Below, in pieces: positions 46,967-58,200 of a stretch of 64,000 bases of DNA. The DNA is from Zoroaster sp. YZ-2022 (Eukaryota; Echinodermata; Asteroidea; Forcipulatida; Zoroasteridae): the NCBI GenBank assembly GCA_029582265.1, contig CM055816.1, positions 97,351,056 through 97,415,055 of the forward strand. Direction: 5' to 3'. The notes under the pieces are model-generated. The model saw only the letters and a program-made list of their open reading frames with translations, did no database searches and was not told the DNA's origin. A program made the position numbers and the translations under genes. Each line of letters begins with the position of its first letter. Position 1 is the first letter of the stretch.

Positions 46967-48209
46967 GGTCCTAGGAAATAGAAATTTTTAACAGTGAAAA
47001 CAATAATGTATACCTATTGGAACATATATTTGTCATTTGTCTATTTTATCCCCGCCCCTTTGCACCATTAAAAAAATAAATTCTAAAATTAGGGGGGCGC
47101 CACGCTCCTCCCCTACCTCCTCATTATCATATTATAATCCGCAAATCCGTGACGTAGACCTAGGAAGTTCCAGCACTGCCTGCGATGAAGTTTCAGTCAA
47201 GTCGTACTCAAAACCACTGAAGTTGATGTGTCATATTAGATCTTCTTTTCAGCTAAATTTAGTAGATATCCCACATTTTTGGGAAATGCCTTGTACTGAG
47301 TTGTAGGTGTGTTGTTGCTGGGTGTAGCAACACCACAAAGGAAGGTGTCAGCCTTCACCGATTTCCACCAGACCCTAAATACAGGCGAATTTGGACGGCG
47401 AGTGTGAAGCTGACCAGGGCGAAATGGTCAGGACCAACGGAGCACTCTTTGATATGTAGCGCTCACTTTGAGCCAACATACTTTGACCGGGGGCTCCAGA
47501 GCCAGTTTGGCATGAGATTTAAAGCCATGCTGCGCCCTGATGCAGTGCCAACAATATTTCCCTTAAGTCAGAAGGCCAAGAAACGTCCAGAAAAGAAAAG
47601 AGGAGCTTTCTTGAAGCGAGAAAGTCTCAGGGTAAGTTGCTTTGTTTTCCGTGTAACTTACATGTACATGTGTACGTGCACCCACAAGCAATAGGCTTAT
47701 TACTAACGTTAGAGGTCGATTGTTACACTTCGCACACCACATTAACGCTAAAAATGTCGTTTCATTGTGAAGTCACTGAAGATGTCATTGTACAATTCTT
47801 TGACAATGTTAATTATGTGTGTGATTTTTGGATCTTGTTTCAAAATCATCGAGTGCAGAATTATGTTTTGAAACGGTCATAACGACGGCTTACACAATTC
47901 ACCAATGACTCCTGGCCATGTGTATCCATGCCATTGATTCGACGGGGCCTTGCGCTTCGTTTTACGGTAGAGCCTACAGTACAGATTTATCGGTGCTATA
48001 CGGTCATGTTTACTAGGTCTACGTCACGAACAGCGCCACCGCGCGTTGGGCAGCATTTGAAATTAGATGAGGCAATTTTTGTAAAAATCAAATTAAAAAT
48101 AATTAGCCCAATCCAGACAAAAATTAAACGTAAAATTGTTTTTTATTCATATCAATTGATAAAATAACAAAAGAAAATAAATAAGCACAATTTGACTCTT
48201 CCTAGGACC
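46967..48209. mobile_element. THAP-encoding DNA transposon insertion (Kolobok-like), right arm only
   Basis: 1,243 bp with inverted ends GGTCCTAGGAA...TTCCTAGGACC, flanked by TTTAAA on each side (46,961-46,966 and 48,210-48,215). The left arm has the empty site with a single TTTAAA. TTTAAA is its own complement, so the duplicated target may be TTAA, with the element then starting AGGTCC. A TTAA target together with a THAP domain fits the Kolobok superfamily, but no transposase catalytic region is present in this short copy. Confidence 0.85.
47307..47631 (+). CDS. THAP zinc-finger exon within the insertion
   Basis: An exon between acceptor TTGTAG and donor GGTAAGTT codes for a complete C2CH THAP domain: CVVAGCSN, HRFP, the Trp in RRIWTASV, ICSAHFEPTYF and the AVPTIFP box, followed by a basic KKRPEKKRG tail. 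THAP domains bind DNA and head several transposases. No upstream ATG exon or downstream catalytic exon could be established, so this may be a fragment. Confidence 0.8.
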
Positions 48210-49499
48210 TTTAAATAACCAACTTATCACCGCACCGATAATACCCGGTAAAGCGGCTAAAGCTTTTTCTCCGAGTTTTGCTAATACACCCGCTAGATTT
48301 TTAAATGTTTTTTGTATCCACTCTTTTACAGTGCCACCGCTCGGTGTAGGTTTTGGTAATGCTGAATTTACAGTATTACCAATTGATTCGACGATAAAAG
48401 CGATGGTTATACTAAAAGCCATTAATAGAGTAACGACCGTTACGCCTTGTTCTCTAAATAAATTTCTTTCACCTAACGTTTTATCTATATTTTTTACTTT
48501 ATATAATGTTTCTTTTATTCTATTGAATTGACTACGATTACTGCCATCAAGTTTGATTATTTGCTCTTTAATCACTGATATTTCATCTAATAATTTTTGC
48601 TCTAGTTGTACAAGTTGTTCCATCGCATTTTCATCTCCAATATCATTTTTAGCGATTCTTTCTTTAACTGTTGTTAATTCTTTGTTTCGTGCATACAATT
48701 CAGCTTCAAATTTTAATTTGTGTCCTTGCGATGTTTTCATAATATTTACGTAACCCAATATTTCACGGTATATATTCGTTTCCTCTGGAGTTGAAGCATC
48801 TTGCGCGAGATAAGCAAGAAATTCTTCGACTGTATTCTCCGTTGCAGACGCTTGTGCATCACTTAGTTGAGTACCATCGTAGTCATACTCGTATTCATCC
48901 TCTTCTTGAGGTGTAGTTGGTAACTCGTGCGGTATATATCTACGGAGAGGTGTTCTATCGAGAACAACTACCGGTGCTTCTAGCTTTTTTAAAGCTTCAT
49001 CTGCTTTTTCTTGTACCTCACTCGATATTTTTGGTTTGGAGCCACGGCTGGCGGAGCTTACACCCCAGTCTATTATACCCAATTCTTCTCTCATAAATAT
49101 ACTTTGGCTATTATAGCCGGCTGCTCTTGCTCTACTGGCTATTGTATTCATCGCTGCAAAAGTTCTGATTTTCTTATTAAGCGTTAACTTGACGGGTTTT
49201 TCGTCGTCTATAAAATAAATACCATCGTCAAGTACGTGAAATTTTTCGTATTGGGGTGGTTTATATTCCCATTTTTTATTTACAGTTTTATAAAAGTTAT
49301 CGATGTAACGACTATCTGACGATGGTAACGTATACGCTGTATTATTGTTTTCATGTTCTCGTAATTTCGCTAATCTTTCTTCAAGATTTTCTGTATCAAT
49401 ATTAGTTTCATCTTGTTGAGCATCATCATCATCATCATCAAAATCAGTTGTCGTTCCATATTCATCCATCGGTATATCATCATACCCTCCTTCTGCCAT
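48147..49499 (-). CDS. Polinton membrane protein with acidic N terminus, right copy with replaced C terminus
   Basis: 450 codons. An Asp-rich N terminus is followed by a long Glu/Lys coiled-coil region (about residues 215-330), a membrane segment (VTVVTLLMAFSITIAFIVES), a Gly/Pro linker and a second hydrophobic segment (ALAALPGIIGAVISWLF). After LFK the frame enters the THAP transposon and adds about 16 foreign residues (GPRKSQIVLIYF...) in place of the native TASGIVT. Coding is otherwise intact here while broken in the left arm. Possibly a virion membrane protein; not a family I can name. Confidence 0.82.
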   Translation of the reverse strand: MAEGGYDDIPMDEYGTTTDFDDDDDDAQQDETNIDTENLEERLAKLREHENNNTAYTLPSSDSRYIDNFYKTVNKKWEYKPPQYEKFHVLDDGIYFIDDEKPVKLTLNKKIRTFAAMNTIASRARAAGYNSQSIFMREELGIIDWGVSSASRGSKPKISSEVQEKADEALKKLEAPVVVLDRTPLRRYIPHELPTTPQEEDEYEYDYDGTQLSDAQASATENTVEEFLAYLAQDASTPEETNIYREILGYVNIMKTSQGHKLKFEAELYARNKELTTVKERIAKNDIGDENAMEQLVQLEQKLLDEISVIKEQIIKLDGSNRSQFNRIKETLYKVKNIDKTLGERNLFREQGVTVVTLLMAFSITIAFIVESIGNTVNSALPKPTPSGGTVKEWIQKTFKNLAGVLAKLGEKALAALPGIIGAVISWLFKGPRKSQIVLIYFLLLFYQLI

Positions 49500-49531
49500 T
49501 TTATAATTACTTTTTATCTTTTTTCAATAAT

Positions 49532-49948
49532 TTATAACTCACGTAGCCTACTACTCATGCCTAAAATAATAAATAAGATTTCTCGCGTTTTTTGATCTTC
49601 GCTAGGAACGTAAAAATCCTCAAGTTGGGGTTCGTTGTATAAATCTTTTGGTAAATCAAATAGTTCGCCGGTGATGTCATAATATTCATTCATCGCTTTG
49701 TCACTGTTGTTGAAGGTTTTTTCAGCGTTTGATTCTTTTTGTATTCGTTCGTTTAAATAATCTAGATATTTTAAACGCTTTTTACTAAAGTCGTCTCTGG
49801 CTTTTGTAAGTTGTTCTAGCGCTAAATCGTGTCTTTTTCGTTCTTGTTCAGCATCGCTAGAACGAAAACTACTAAATAAAAAATTTGATCCGCTAAAAGC
49901 TAACGCATTGACGATCGCACCTCCTATCATCATCGCTACAGACACCAT
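49532..49948 (-). CDS. Polinton membrane/coiled-coil protein, right copy
   Basis: 138 residues, intact. A hydrophobic N terminus (MIGGAIVNALAFSGSNFLF) leads into a charged coiled coil (RKRHDLALEQLTKARDDFSKKR), then DFYVPSEDQKTREILF near the end. The same small protein lies divergent from the major capsid gene in both arms, and the arrangement suggests a conserved virion component. Function unknown. Confidence 0.82.
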   Translation of the reverse strand: MVSVAMMIGGAIVNALAFSGSNFLFSSFRSSDAEQERKRHDLALEQLTKARDDFSKKRLKYLDYLNERIQKESNAEKTFNNSDKAMNEYYDITGELFDLPKDLYNEPQLEDFYVPSEDQKTREILFIILGMSSRLREL

Positions 49949-49997
49949 TTTACTTTTTCTTTAAATTTATTTTATTTTTATTTTTTAAATATAAAAT

Positions 49998-51279
49998 ATG
50001 AAGAATGAATACGTAGATGTACTCGATCCATATAGAAGATTAAGAAAACATTTGGGATTAAAAGGATTGCGTCAAAAAGTTGTCATTACAAACAATCCGA
50101 GCACCATTACCGAAAATCAATTGTTGACGGTTCGTTTTCCAAATTTAGGAATACATGACGTCATCGTTCCGGGGACAGTTCGATTAGCTTTTAACATTAC
50201 TCTCGAGTCTGCAGACGATGATACGAGAACGATGATACGAGAACGATGGTACAAAACATAGGTAGAGCCATCGTAAAAAATATAATCATTAAAATGGAAG
50301 GAAATGAAATATTTTCTTTAGACGATGCGGATGTGTTCAATTGTTATAAAGACGAATGGTTAACGAAAGATCAACGCGAAAATCTAGCGTACCAAGGAAT
50401 TGAAGATGAAAATATAACTAAATTAAGAGTAGGTGCCAGCGACGCGGTTCCCACAGGTAGCGGAGGAAAAGATAAAGCTATCGCAGATTGTTTGAAAAAT
50501 AGGTGTCACATTCCGCTCGATTTTGAATTGTTGACCGATCATCAGCCCTACTACCAATCGGGGATCGGAGATCGATTGACTTACGAACTCATGTTTAATA
50601 AATTTTCTAACGTGATTAAAAGCACCGACGATAATGCAAAATATATCATAAGTGGGATTTCTTTAGAATACCAAGTCGTTCATATACCGGATCTCGCGCG
50701 AACGATTAAAAATCAATATAGCGACAAGGTGTCAATATTGTTTGATCGCGTTTTAAGACAGAGCGTGACCCCGTTAAACAAACGCAATACAACGTGGAAT
50801 ATAAATTTAAATACCTCCGCAAAAAGTATGAAAGGAATATTGTTTTTATTCAAAGAGCCCGATGTGAAAGAAACGAACAAGTTTTATAATCCAAAAATCG
50901 ATAAAGTTTCAATTACGATCGAAGTGTTCCCAATCAACTCTACGCGCACGGAATGAAAAGGTATCAACATTGGGAAGAAATTCAAAAATATTTTGGAGAT
51001 TCAAATAAAGAACACGCTATGCAAGTTGTTAAAGCTTTAAATTTATCCAACGTCAAACAAGCCGATTATTTACTCAATCGATACGGTTTATTTTTAGATA
51101 TGAGAACGAGTGACGACAATAAAATACATGGAAGACGAGTACAAAACTTATCCGAAGGTATTACCATTCAAATGGATAAAGAATCAGAAACCGCGGGTGA
51201 ATTATACATGTACACTTTTATTATTATGGACGCGCAACTCAATATAAGAAACGGACGTTTTGATTCCGTCGATTATTAG
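49998..51279 (+). pseudogene. Polinton double-jelly-roll major capsid protein, right copy
   Basis: Same protein as 40,912-42,186, but lacking that copy's stop. Its own lesions are a 14-bp tandem duplication (50,218-50,231 repeated at 50,232-50,245), a one-base loss near 50,923, and an in-frame 6-bp loss near 51,130 that removes Ser-Gly. Two frameshifts make it non-functional. Confidence 0.9.
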
Positions 51280-51303
51280 TATTAGCGACTAATATTAAAA
51301 AGA

Positions 51304-51924
51304 ATGTTACCTAAATATCCACACGTTGCGTTAATTTGCGGTCAAACCGGATGCGGAAAAACTGAATTTGTTTTAAATTTATTAGAAAAAGAATATTTTA
51401 AATATTTTGAAACGATCGTCATATTATGTCCCACCATCGCTGACAACGACACGTATCAAAATAGAAAATGGATTTGGAACGACGAGCGAGTGCTCGTCGA
51501 TGATTTAAAAAGTTATACGTTAAACAAAGCGATAAAAATGTATAGCGACGTATTCAAAGGAAACGAAATGTTGTTTATCATCGACGATTGTAGCGCGAGT
51601 AAAGATTTGCGATATAAATTTTTTTGTCAAAATGAAACGAATGCGCTGACACACTTGGCTTTTAGCGGCAGACACGCCAATCACAGTTGTTGGATTATTT
51701 CACAAAAATATAATAGCGTATTGAAAGATTTTAGAGAGCAACTCAAATGGGTGTGTTTATTTTATTGTAAAGATAGAGATTCGTTTGAGAATTGTCTTCG
51801 AGAAAATGATGTCATACCGACAAAAGAGTTGAGAGAGCAAATGCATGAGAAATTAAAACGAGTCAAACATTGCAAATTGATTTTAAAAACGGATCAACCT
51901 ACCGATTATGTGATTCTAGACTAA
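51304..51924 (+). CDS. Polinton A32/FtsK-like packaging ATPase, right copy
   Basis: 206 residues, intact, with Walker A GQTGCGKT and Walker B LFIIDD. Nearly identical to the left copy (one clear Ile/Phe difference after DLRYK). Confidence 0.92.
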   Translation: MLPKYPHVALICGQTGCGKTEFVLNLLEKEYFKYFETIVILCPTIADNDTYQNRKWIWNDERVLVDDLKSYTLNKAIKMYSDVFKGNEMLFIIDDCSASKDLRYKFFCQNETNALTHLAFSGRHANHSCWIISQKYNSVLKDFREQLKWVCLFYCKDRDSFENCLRENDVIPTKELREQMHEKLKRVKHCKLILKTDQPTDYVILD

Positions 51925-52395
51925 ATTACTTCGCATTACTTAGCAATTACTGAATCGTTACTTAGCAATTACTGATTCATTACTTAGCATTACTGATTCA
52001 TTACTCTCCATTACTGATTCATTACTCTCTCTTACTGATTCATTACTTAGCATTACTGATTCATTACTCTCTCTTACTGATTCATTACTCTCCATTACTG
52101 ATTTGTTACTTAGCATTACCCTCCATTACTGATTTGTTACTTAGCATTACTGATTCATTACTGATTGATTACTTAGCATTATTGATTCATTACTGATTCA
52201 TTACTGATTCATTACTCTCTCTTACTGATTCATTACTCTCCATTACTGATTCATTACTCTCTCTTACTGATTCATTACTCTCCATTACTGATTCATTACT
52301 GATTCGTTACTTAGCATTACTGATTCATTACTTAGCATTACTGAATCGTTACTTAGCATTACTTAGCATTACTTAGCATTACTTAGTAGTTACTG
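51925..52395. repeat. Minisatellite of 10- and 11-bp units, right copy, about 470 bp
   Basis: Complement of the left array, with CATTACTGATTCATTACTTAG-type units. Shorter than the left array and with a different order of unit variants. Confidence 0.95.
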
Positions 52396-52445
52396 TTAGC
52401 TTAGTGTTAAATTTAAAAAAAATATTATAGGATCTATATATAAAT

Positions 52446-52742
52446 ATGAATACTGAAAAAGTAAAAGATTTTATATATAATCTTAAACAATCTTTAAATA
52501 CTGAAAAAGGAAAAGATGAACTAGTACAAATTTTAAATACCAAAGCTGAATTTGTAATAATAAAACATTTGTTCTATATCGATAATGAACAAATTATAGA
52601 AGAACTTGTTCAATTTTTAAATAATAATAATAATAAAACAGAACAAATTATAGAAGAACTTGTTCAATTTTTTAATAATAATAAAACGAAACAACTTTTA
52701 GCTTTTTTAGATAAATTTAAAAATATAATAAAAGCTATTTAA
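52446..52742 (+). CDS. Unknown 98-residue Polinton protein, right copy
   Basis: Same two-repeat helical protein as 39,196-39,492, with changes such as K to E and L to F in the repeats and T to K near the C terminus. It remains open. Confidence 0.55.
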   Translation: MNTEKVKDFIYNLKQSLNTEKGKDELVQILNTKAEFVIIKHLFYIDNEQIIEELVQFLNNNNNKTEQIIEELVQFFNNNKTKQLLAFLDKFKNIIKAI

Positions 52743-52748
52743 TAATAA

Positions 52749-52850
52749 ATGGAACAAGTTCACACAAAGTGATTAATGTTACCCCCATCATCAGATGATG
52801 AAAGTGACAGCTTGCTGCTGAAGCAAAAGCGTCTTTTCTCTGTTACTGAT
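52749..52850 (+). pseudogene. Truncated duplicate of the unknown 148-residue gene, right copy
   Basis: ATGGAACAAGTTCAC then a frame break, then the SLLLKQK-encoding block, ending in minisatellite-like GTTACTGAT. Seven bases after the 98-residue gene's stop. Confidence 0.6.
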
Positions 52851-52929
52851 TTGTTATTTAGCATTACTTATTGGTTACTCTCTGTTACTCAAAATTTTAT
52901 TGATTATTTTCTATAAATACTTATAATAA

Positions 52930-53376
52930 ATGGAAGACCTTCACAAACTATTAAACGAAAATCCATCCATGTTAAGCCCACCATCCATGGATTTTAATAC
53001 AAGTGACAGCTTGCTGCTGAAGCAAAAGCAACGAGATAAACGACTCTTGTCTGTTGTAGCGGGAGGAGATTCAAAAAAAAAATTCGGGAAAGAGTATTCT
53101 GTCAGCGACATTGAAGCTTTGACTACAGAAGAGCGAGATGTATTATACACGCAATACGAAGCTAAATTAGGTCGTCTTATAGCAGACTCGGTAGGTAGCG
53201 CCGTTCTAACAATATATGCCAAAATGTTAGGATTTAGTTTAAATCGCATTGATTTATATGGTCGTCATTTTGAAATTGACGACGAAAGTAAATTAATTAC
53301 AGATTTAGAAAAAGATCCATTCATTTCGAGCTCGCTTTCTACGGTAACCGTAGCGTGTGATATATACTACAACTAG
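52930..53376 (+). CDS. Unknown Polinton protein, 148 residues, right copy
   Basis: Counterpart of 38,544-39,008, six residues shorter near the N terminus. It is otherwise nearly identical and open. Confidence 0.6.
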   Translation: MEDLHKLLNENPSMLSPPSMDFNTSDSLLLKQKQRDKRLLSVVAGGDSKKKFGKEYSVSDIEALTTEERDVLYTQYEAKLGRLIADSVGSAVLTIYAKMLGFSLNRIDLYGRHFEIDDESKLITDLEKDPFISSSLSTVTVACDIYYN

Positions 53377-53390
53377 CACCGTTCTCAGCA

Positions 53391-53868
53391 ATGTTAATTA
53401 CGGCAAAACATTTAAAAAGAAAAGAAGAATCTTGTATAGATAATAAAAGCGATAGAGACGAACGAGTTGGAGAATGCGCAGCCGGAGCAGACGCAAGCTG
53501 TGAAGACCCCGTCGTCAGTAACGAAGGTGAACAATAAGAAAATAAAAAATCCAAAAAGAGTCGCAGCTGGTAAAAAAAACCGCCGAACTTAATAAAAAGA
53601 AAAAACAAGAATTAAAAAGGGCGCTCATTATGTAAACAAAGAAAAGTTTAGCCGTAGTGATACAGCTATACCGATAAAAGAAGAAAGCGCTGGAATAAAC
53701 TACTACTATATCGCTTTTGCCTTAGCCGTTGGAGGTTTTGCTTATTACTTGTTTTCCAATCAAAAACAAGAGCCAGCGTCACAGAGCGTGGTAAAAGCTC
53801 CGGCAGCTATACCAAAACCTGCGCCGCCAGAACCAACACCAGAACTTGTTGTTTTTGAAATGGAATAA
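53391..53868 (+). pseudogene. Basic protein with membrane helix and Pro-rich tail, right copy
   Basis: The first frame runs from MLITAKHLKRKEE to a stop at 53,537. The Lys-rich part, the helix (YYYIAFALAVGGFAYYLF) and the Pro-rich C terminus follow in other frames. The A-run near 53,573 is the shared break. Confidence 0.5.
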
Positions 53869-53910
53869 AAAAAATAATAATAATTAAATTATATTTACTA
53901 AGTATAAAAT

Positions 53911-54158
53911 ATGATGGATACAAAAGGAATCGTCAATTCAGCTTATCACACTGCCGTTGTAGGACTTTTAACCATTTTATACAGCATGCTTGGTAAAAAA
54001 AAGTATTAAACATAAATCCAGCCGATTTAGGAAAATTGGATATAAAAGACGGCCTAAAACTCACCACGACGGTTGCAGCGGCTTCAATGACACAAATGTG
54101 GTTAGTTAAACAAGGAATTTTACCAGACTCGGTTATGCCTAAGAATTCTACAGAATAA
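53911..54158 (+). pseudogene. Small Polinton membrane protein, right copy
   Basis: Same as 37,762-38,009, including the frame break at an A8 tract (about 53,995-54,002). Confidence 0.55.
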
Positions 54159-54180
54159 AATATATTGTACAATATTAAAA

Positions 54181-55202
54181 ATGGATAAACGAATAAAACA
54201 AAAGCTAGCCAACGTCTATTATAGTCCGAAAGGATATTGGAAAGGTCTCGACGCGATTAAAAAATTAGCTCAAGAAACTAAAGTGAATAAAAAATTAGTT
54301 TCACAGTGGATAAAAAAGCAAGCGCTGTGGCAAATTTATTTACCGTATCCTAAATACATTCCTAGACCGACCAGTTCAAATTCAATGTTGGAAAAACCAA
54401 ATGAGGTTCATCAAGCAGATGTATTGTTTCTTCCGCACGATAGTGTAGGTAAAAAGACGTACAAGTACGCGTTAACTGTTGCGGATGAAGCTAGCAGATA
54501 TAAAGAAGCGGAACCGTTAACTGATAAAACTGCCGCTCAAGTCAGTCTAGCGTTTGAAAAAAATTATAAACGTTCGCTGCTCACTTGGCCAAAAATTTTA
54601 AAAGTCGATCCGGGAAAAGAATTTATGTCGATCGTCACTAAAATCATGAGTCAACACAATGTAAAAATCCAAAGAAGCGAAGCTGGAAATCATAGAGCTC
54701 AGGGTATAGTAGAGCGATTCAATAGAACTTTAGCCGAAAGATTATTTTCTCATCAATATGCGCAAGAAATAGCAACGGATACAAGAAATAGAGAATGGGT
54801 TAAAAGATTACCGTCGGTCGTAAAAGCATTAAACAACGAAACGACCAGACTCATACATTTAAAACCTAAAGATGCTATTAAATTACTCGTTGTCGAGCAA
54901 AATCCAGCTTCACCGGCTATTACCTCTAGCGGTACAGCTAAAAATGATGTTGTTGAAAAAAGAATCCCAACTAGCAGTTTAGTTCGATATTTATACGCAC
55001 CCGGTGAAGCTGAAAAGATACGAGACGTCGTGCCACTGATCCTATATGGAGTATAACAATTTATAGTTTAGCTAAAACGATGAAAGCTCCAAATCAACCC
55101 ATCTTGTATTATTTAAAATCAGGTCCCGCTCGTAGTTTTGTAAGAGAAGAATTACAAATTGTACCGCGAGATACAGAAAATCCACCCATTAAACAATTAT
55201 AG
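54181..55202 (+). pseudogene. Polinton integrase (rve, DDE), right copy
   Basis: The first 291 codons are open. An N-terminal helix-turn-helix-like region is followed by the rve core: first Asp in HQADVLFLP, second Asp in KVDPGKEF and Glu in GIVERFNRTL, about 34 residues later. Near 55,030 the frame slips. The SH3/chromo-like C-terminal tail (ATDPIWSITIYSL, LYYLKSGPARSFVREELQIV) is read in another frame up to TAG at 55,200-55,202. The left copy has the same slip. The enzyme would insert the element DNA. Confidence 0.9.
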
Positions 55203-55216
55203 CGTAGCCGCTAAGG

Positions 55217-58200
55217 CTAACACTGAATTCTTCTAATCATATAATGACCGTAAGAGAAATTATGTATTCCATCCTCTAAAATATATCTCTTTGTATCGAG
55301 ACCGTCTAACGATTTTTTGTCAACTTTTATAGTGTAAAGATGATGACCCTGGTTTCTAATAAAATTCATCTTGTTATGATACGCTTTATTTTCAAATAAA
55401 ACTCTTTTATAGTTTTCATGGTTAATTTTCTTTTCTAAAACTTGTTTTTTAACGCCTTTAGCTTTTTTTTAGTTCTTTCGAAAAAACACTAGGTCTTAAG
55501 CCGGTAGGTTTTTTTGTTTCTACTTCTTCTTGTAAAAGTATAGAGTACATTTTTGCTCTTAAACCCGCAAATTCAGAAATAGGTACGCCAGCTGTCTCAT
55601 CTTTAAATTTTCCAATCACTTTTTATTAAATTCAGAATGTAAAAAATGATTTTTAGGATAATTACTAAAGTCGTATAAATCATGATCTTTTAATAAATCT
55701 TTATAAACATCTCTCGTTTCAATATCAACCATTAAACTGTCTGTATCCGTGTAAAGTAGTTTGCATTTGTCTTCATATTTCTTTTTTAAATGATTGTAAT
55801 AAAAATCGTACATGTAAAGTTTAGCTAATTCTAAAATAGTCATTCCTACATAGATTGGTTTATTGAGTACGAGACTTGTTTTGTACATATGAATTGTTGC
55901 CAAGTCAAAGCCTTCAAAAATCTTTTGCTCAGCAAAAGTCGGCTTTGCTATTTTTTTTACAGATGCGTTCTTTGTCCTTTTCATCGTTTGGTCTCACGAG
56001 ATCCACATTAATGCGATTTCGTACATTTTCCATCGTTTTTCCAAAAACTGAATTATTCATCAGTTTGTACAAGTCTTTCTCAAAATCTGACGTTGCATTT
56101 TTTCTGAATTCAGTGTTTTCATCCAGTGATTTCATCCATGGTGATTCATCAAATTCTAAAACGCGATGAATTTTTGTTAGTTTCATACCGAGTTGTAAAT
56201 ATTTTTGTAAATTCTGATAATGAATAACGTATTTAGTTTTGTTGTCTAAATTAGCGACTAATTTTTGAACGTTTGGGGTGGGTTTGTCACCCAATAACTT
56301 GAGTTGATATGATGACATCCATTGTTTTGCTACCGTTAATTTCTCTGGCGCGAGCGGATAATCGTTATGAGAATCGTGTAATTTTTCTGGATATTCTAAA
56401 TCAACTTCTAAAATATGTCCTCTTCCATATTTTAATCCTTTTTCTTTTATGAAAATAAAAATCATTAATTTGTTCTTGAGATAACCATTTAAATTTACCT
56501 GTTGGTAAAGGTTGACTCATCGCATGACCGTACAAATTATTCGCGTCTAAATACATAATGTAACTCGTTGGTTTTAGATGGATCGTAACCCTCGCATTTT
56601 GGATTGTTTGCTTTAGAGTATCTATTGCTCACCATAACTATTCCTCCTCTCAAACCTTTTTCTATAAATAAATACATATATATCTATATCCGTCAACAAC
56701 TCTAGACAAACTTTTGAATGTTTTAATAAAGCGTCCCAACTTAAACCCGGACTCGTATAATAATGAGCTGGATCTAAACCGTATTGTTTCATACAAGTAT
56801 CACGAAAATTTTCAAACACGTCTGCTAATAACAAAACATCAGTACGCACGTACAAATCGTGATAATCACCTAGAGTTTTACAATCAAATTTAGTCCAAAC
56901 CTTCTTTGCGTGATCATATTCTTCTTTAATAATACTGTCTTTATTTAAACTACTATAAAATTTTCTTGTGAAGGAAGTTCTTTTCATCAAAACGTTCAAA
57001 CTATCCATGTATTCGTAAGGATAAATACCTTTTGTTTTAAAAGATTAAATATTTCTAAATCGGGTTCGTGTAATTTCGTAATACGAAAAGATTTACTCGA
57101 TTCAACTATTTTATTGAGCGAATAAGGTAAAATTTAAAACTGTCGAGAAATCGTACGGTAGTTGACCGTTTGAAAAGAAAATGTACTTTTCTATATTGTT
57201 TGGAATACACGTTAGTTCTCCTTTGTTTGACTCATTCCTTGCATGATGAGGTGTGAGTCGTAGCCTCGTAAATTATGAATAAAACAGGTATAAATGTTTT
57301 GCTTGGTTCTATTTTTAGTTTTAAATTACATCTATCATGTGCCGCGCCTCTATATTTTCCAGTGATGTGGCAATGATCTCTAACTTTTGTGTAAGATTTT
57401 TTTAAATTTTCATTCTCAATTTCTTTTCTACAAACCCAACAACAACATTGGAGTTGTTGTTATCGTACCAATAAGATTTTCACATATCCAGCACTGTTTA
57501 GCATTTTTAAAATCTTCTTCATCTTCTTTAGTCATAATCAAATCTTTAGGGTTTGCAAATATCGCATTGATCTTTACTACTTCATTCGACAAATTATTTA
57601 AAAAATGTAAAACTGCATCTTCACCCCTGTATGTAAACGATGAAAATATTTCACCGTCGCATCGAATAATTACGTACGAATAACCGCACGGAAGGTGCTC
57701 TTGTTTGATATAAGTTTTGTCACCTAGATTTTTACTCATTAAAGGTAAAATTGCTTCAAAGTCTGCGTATATAGTAAAAGGAACTTTCATCTTTTTATGA
57801 AAATTTAAAAATTTCAACGTATCGTTTTTACCCTTTATCGGTATCGTGTATTTTACCGCTCTACCACCTATACCTCTACACTCTTTCATATGACCTAAAA
57901 GTAGTTCTTCTCTACTAAAATTACACAAGCAACGATCGCAAAAGTGTTTTTTAGCTTTATGCTTTGTTTGATCATAAAGTAATTTATTAAAATCCTTGAT
58001 CCAAACGTAGTGAGATCTAGTTGCTCCTTCTTCTTGTTCTTGGATTAATATATACTTTCAGTCGTTTTTTTTCACGCTCTGCGTCACTAATGTATACAGG
58101 AACGACTGAATCGTATTTATCCAAACCATAAACGTTTATCGCAATACCGTTTTCTTTCTCCACTTGATTAATCTGACTGATTGGTGTAGGAGCCTCGATA

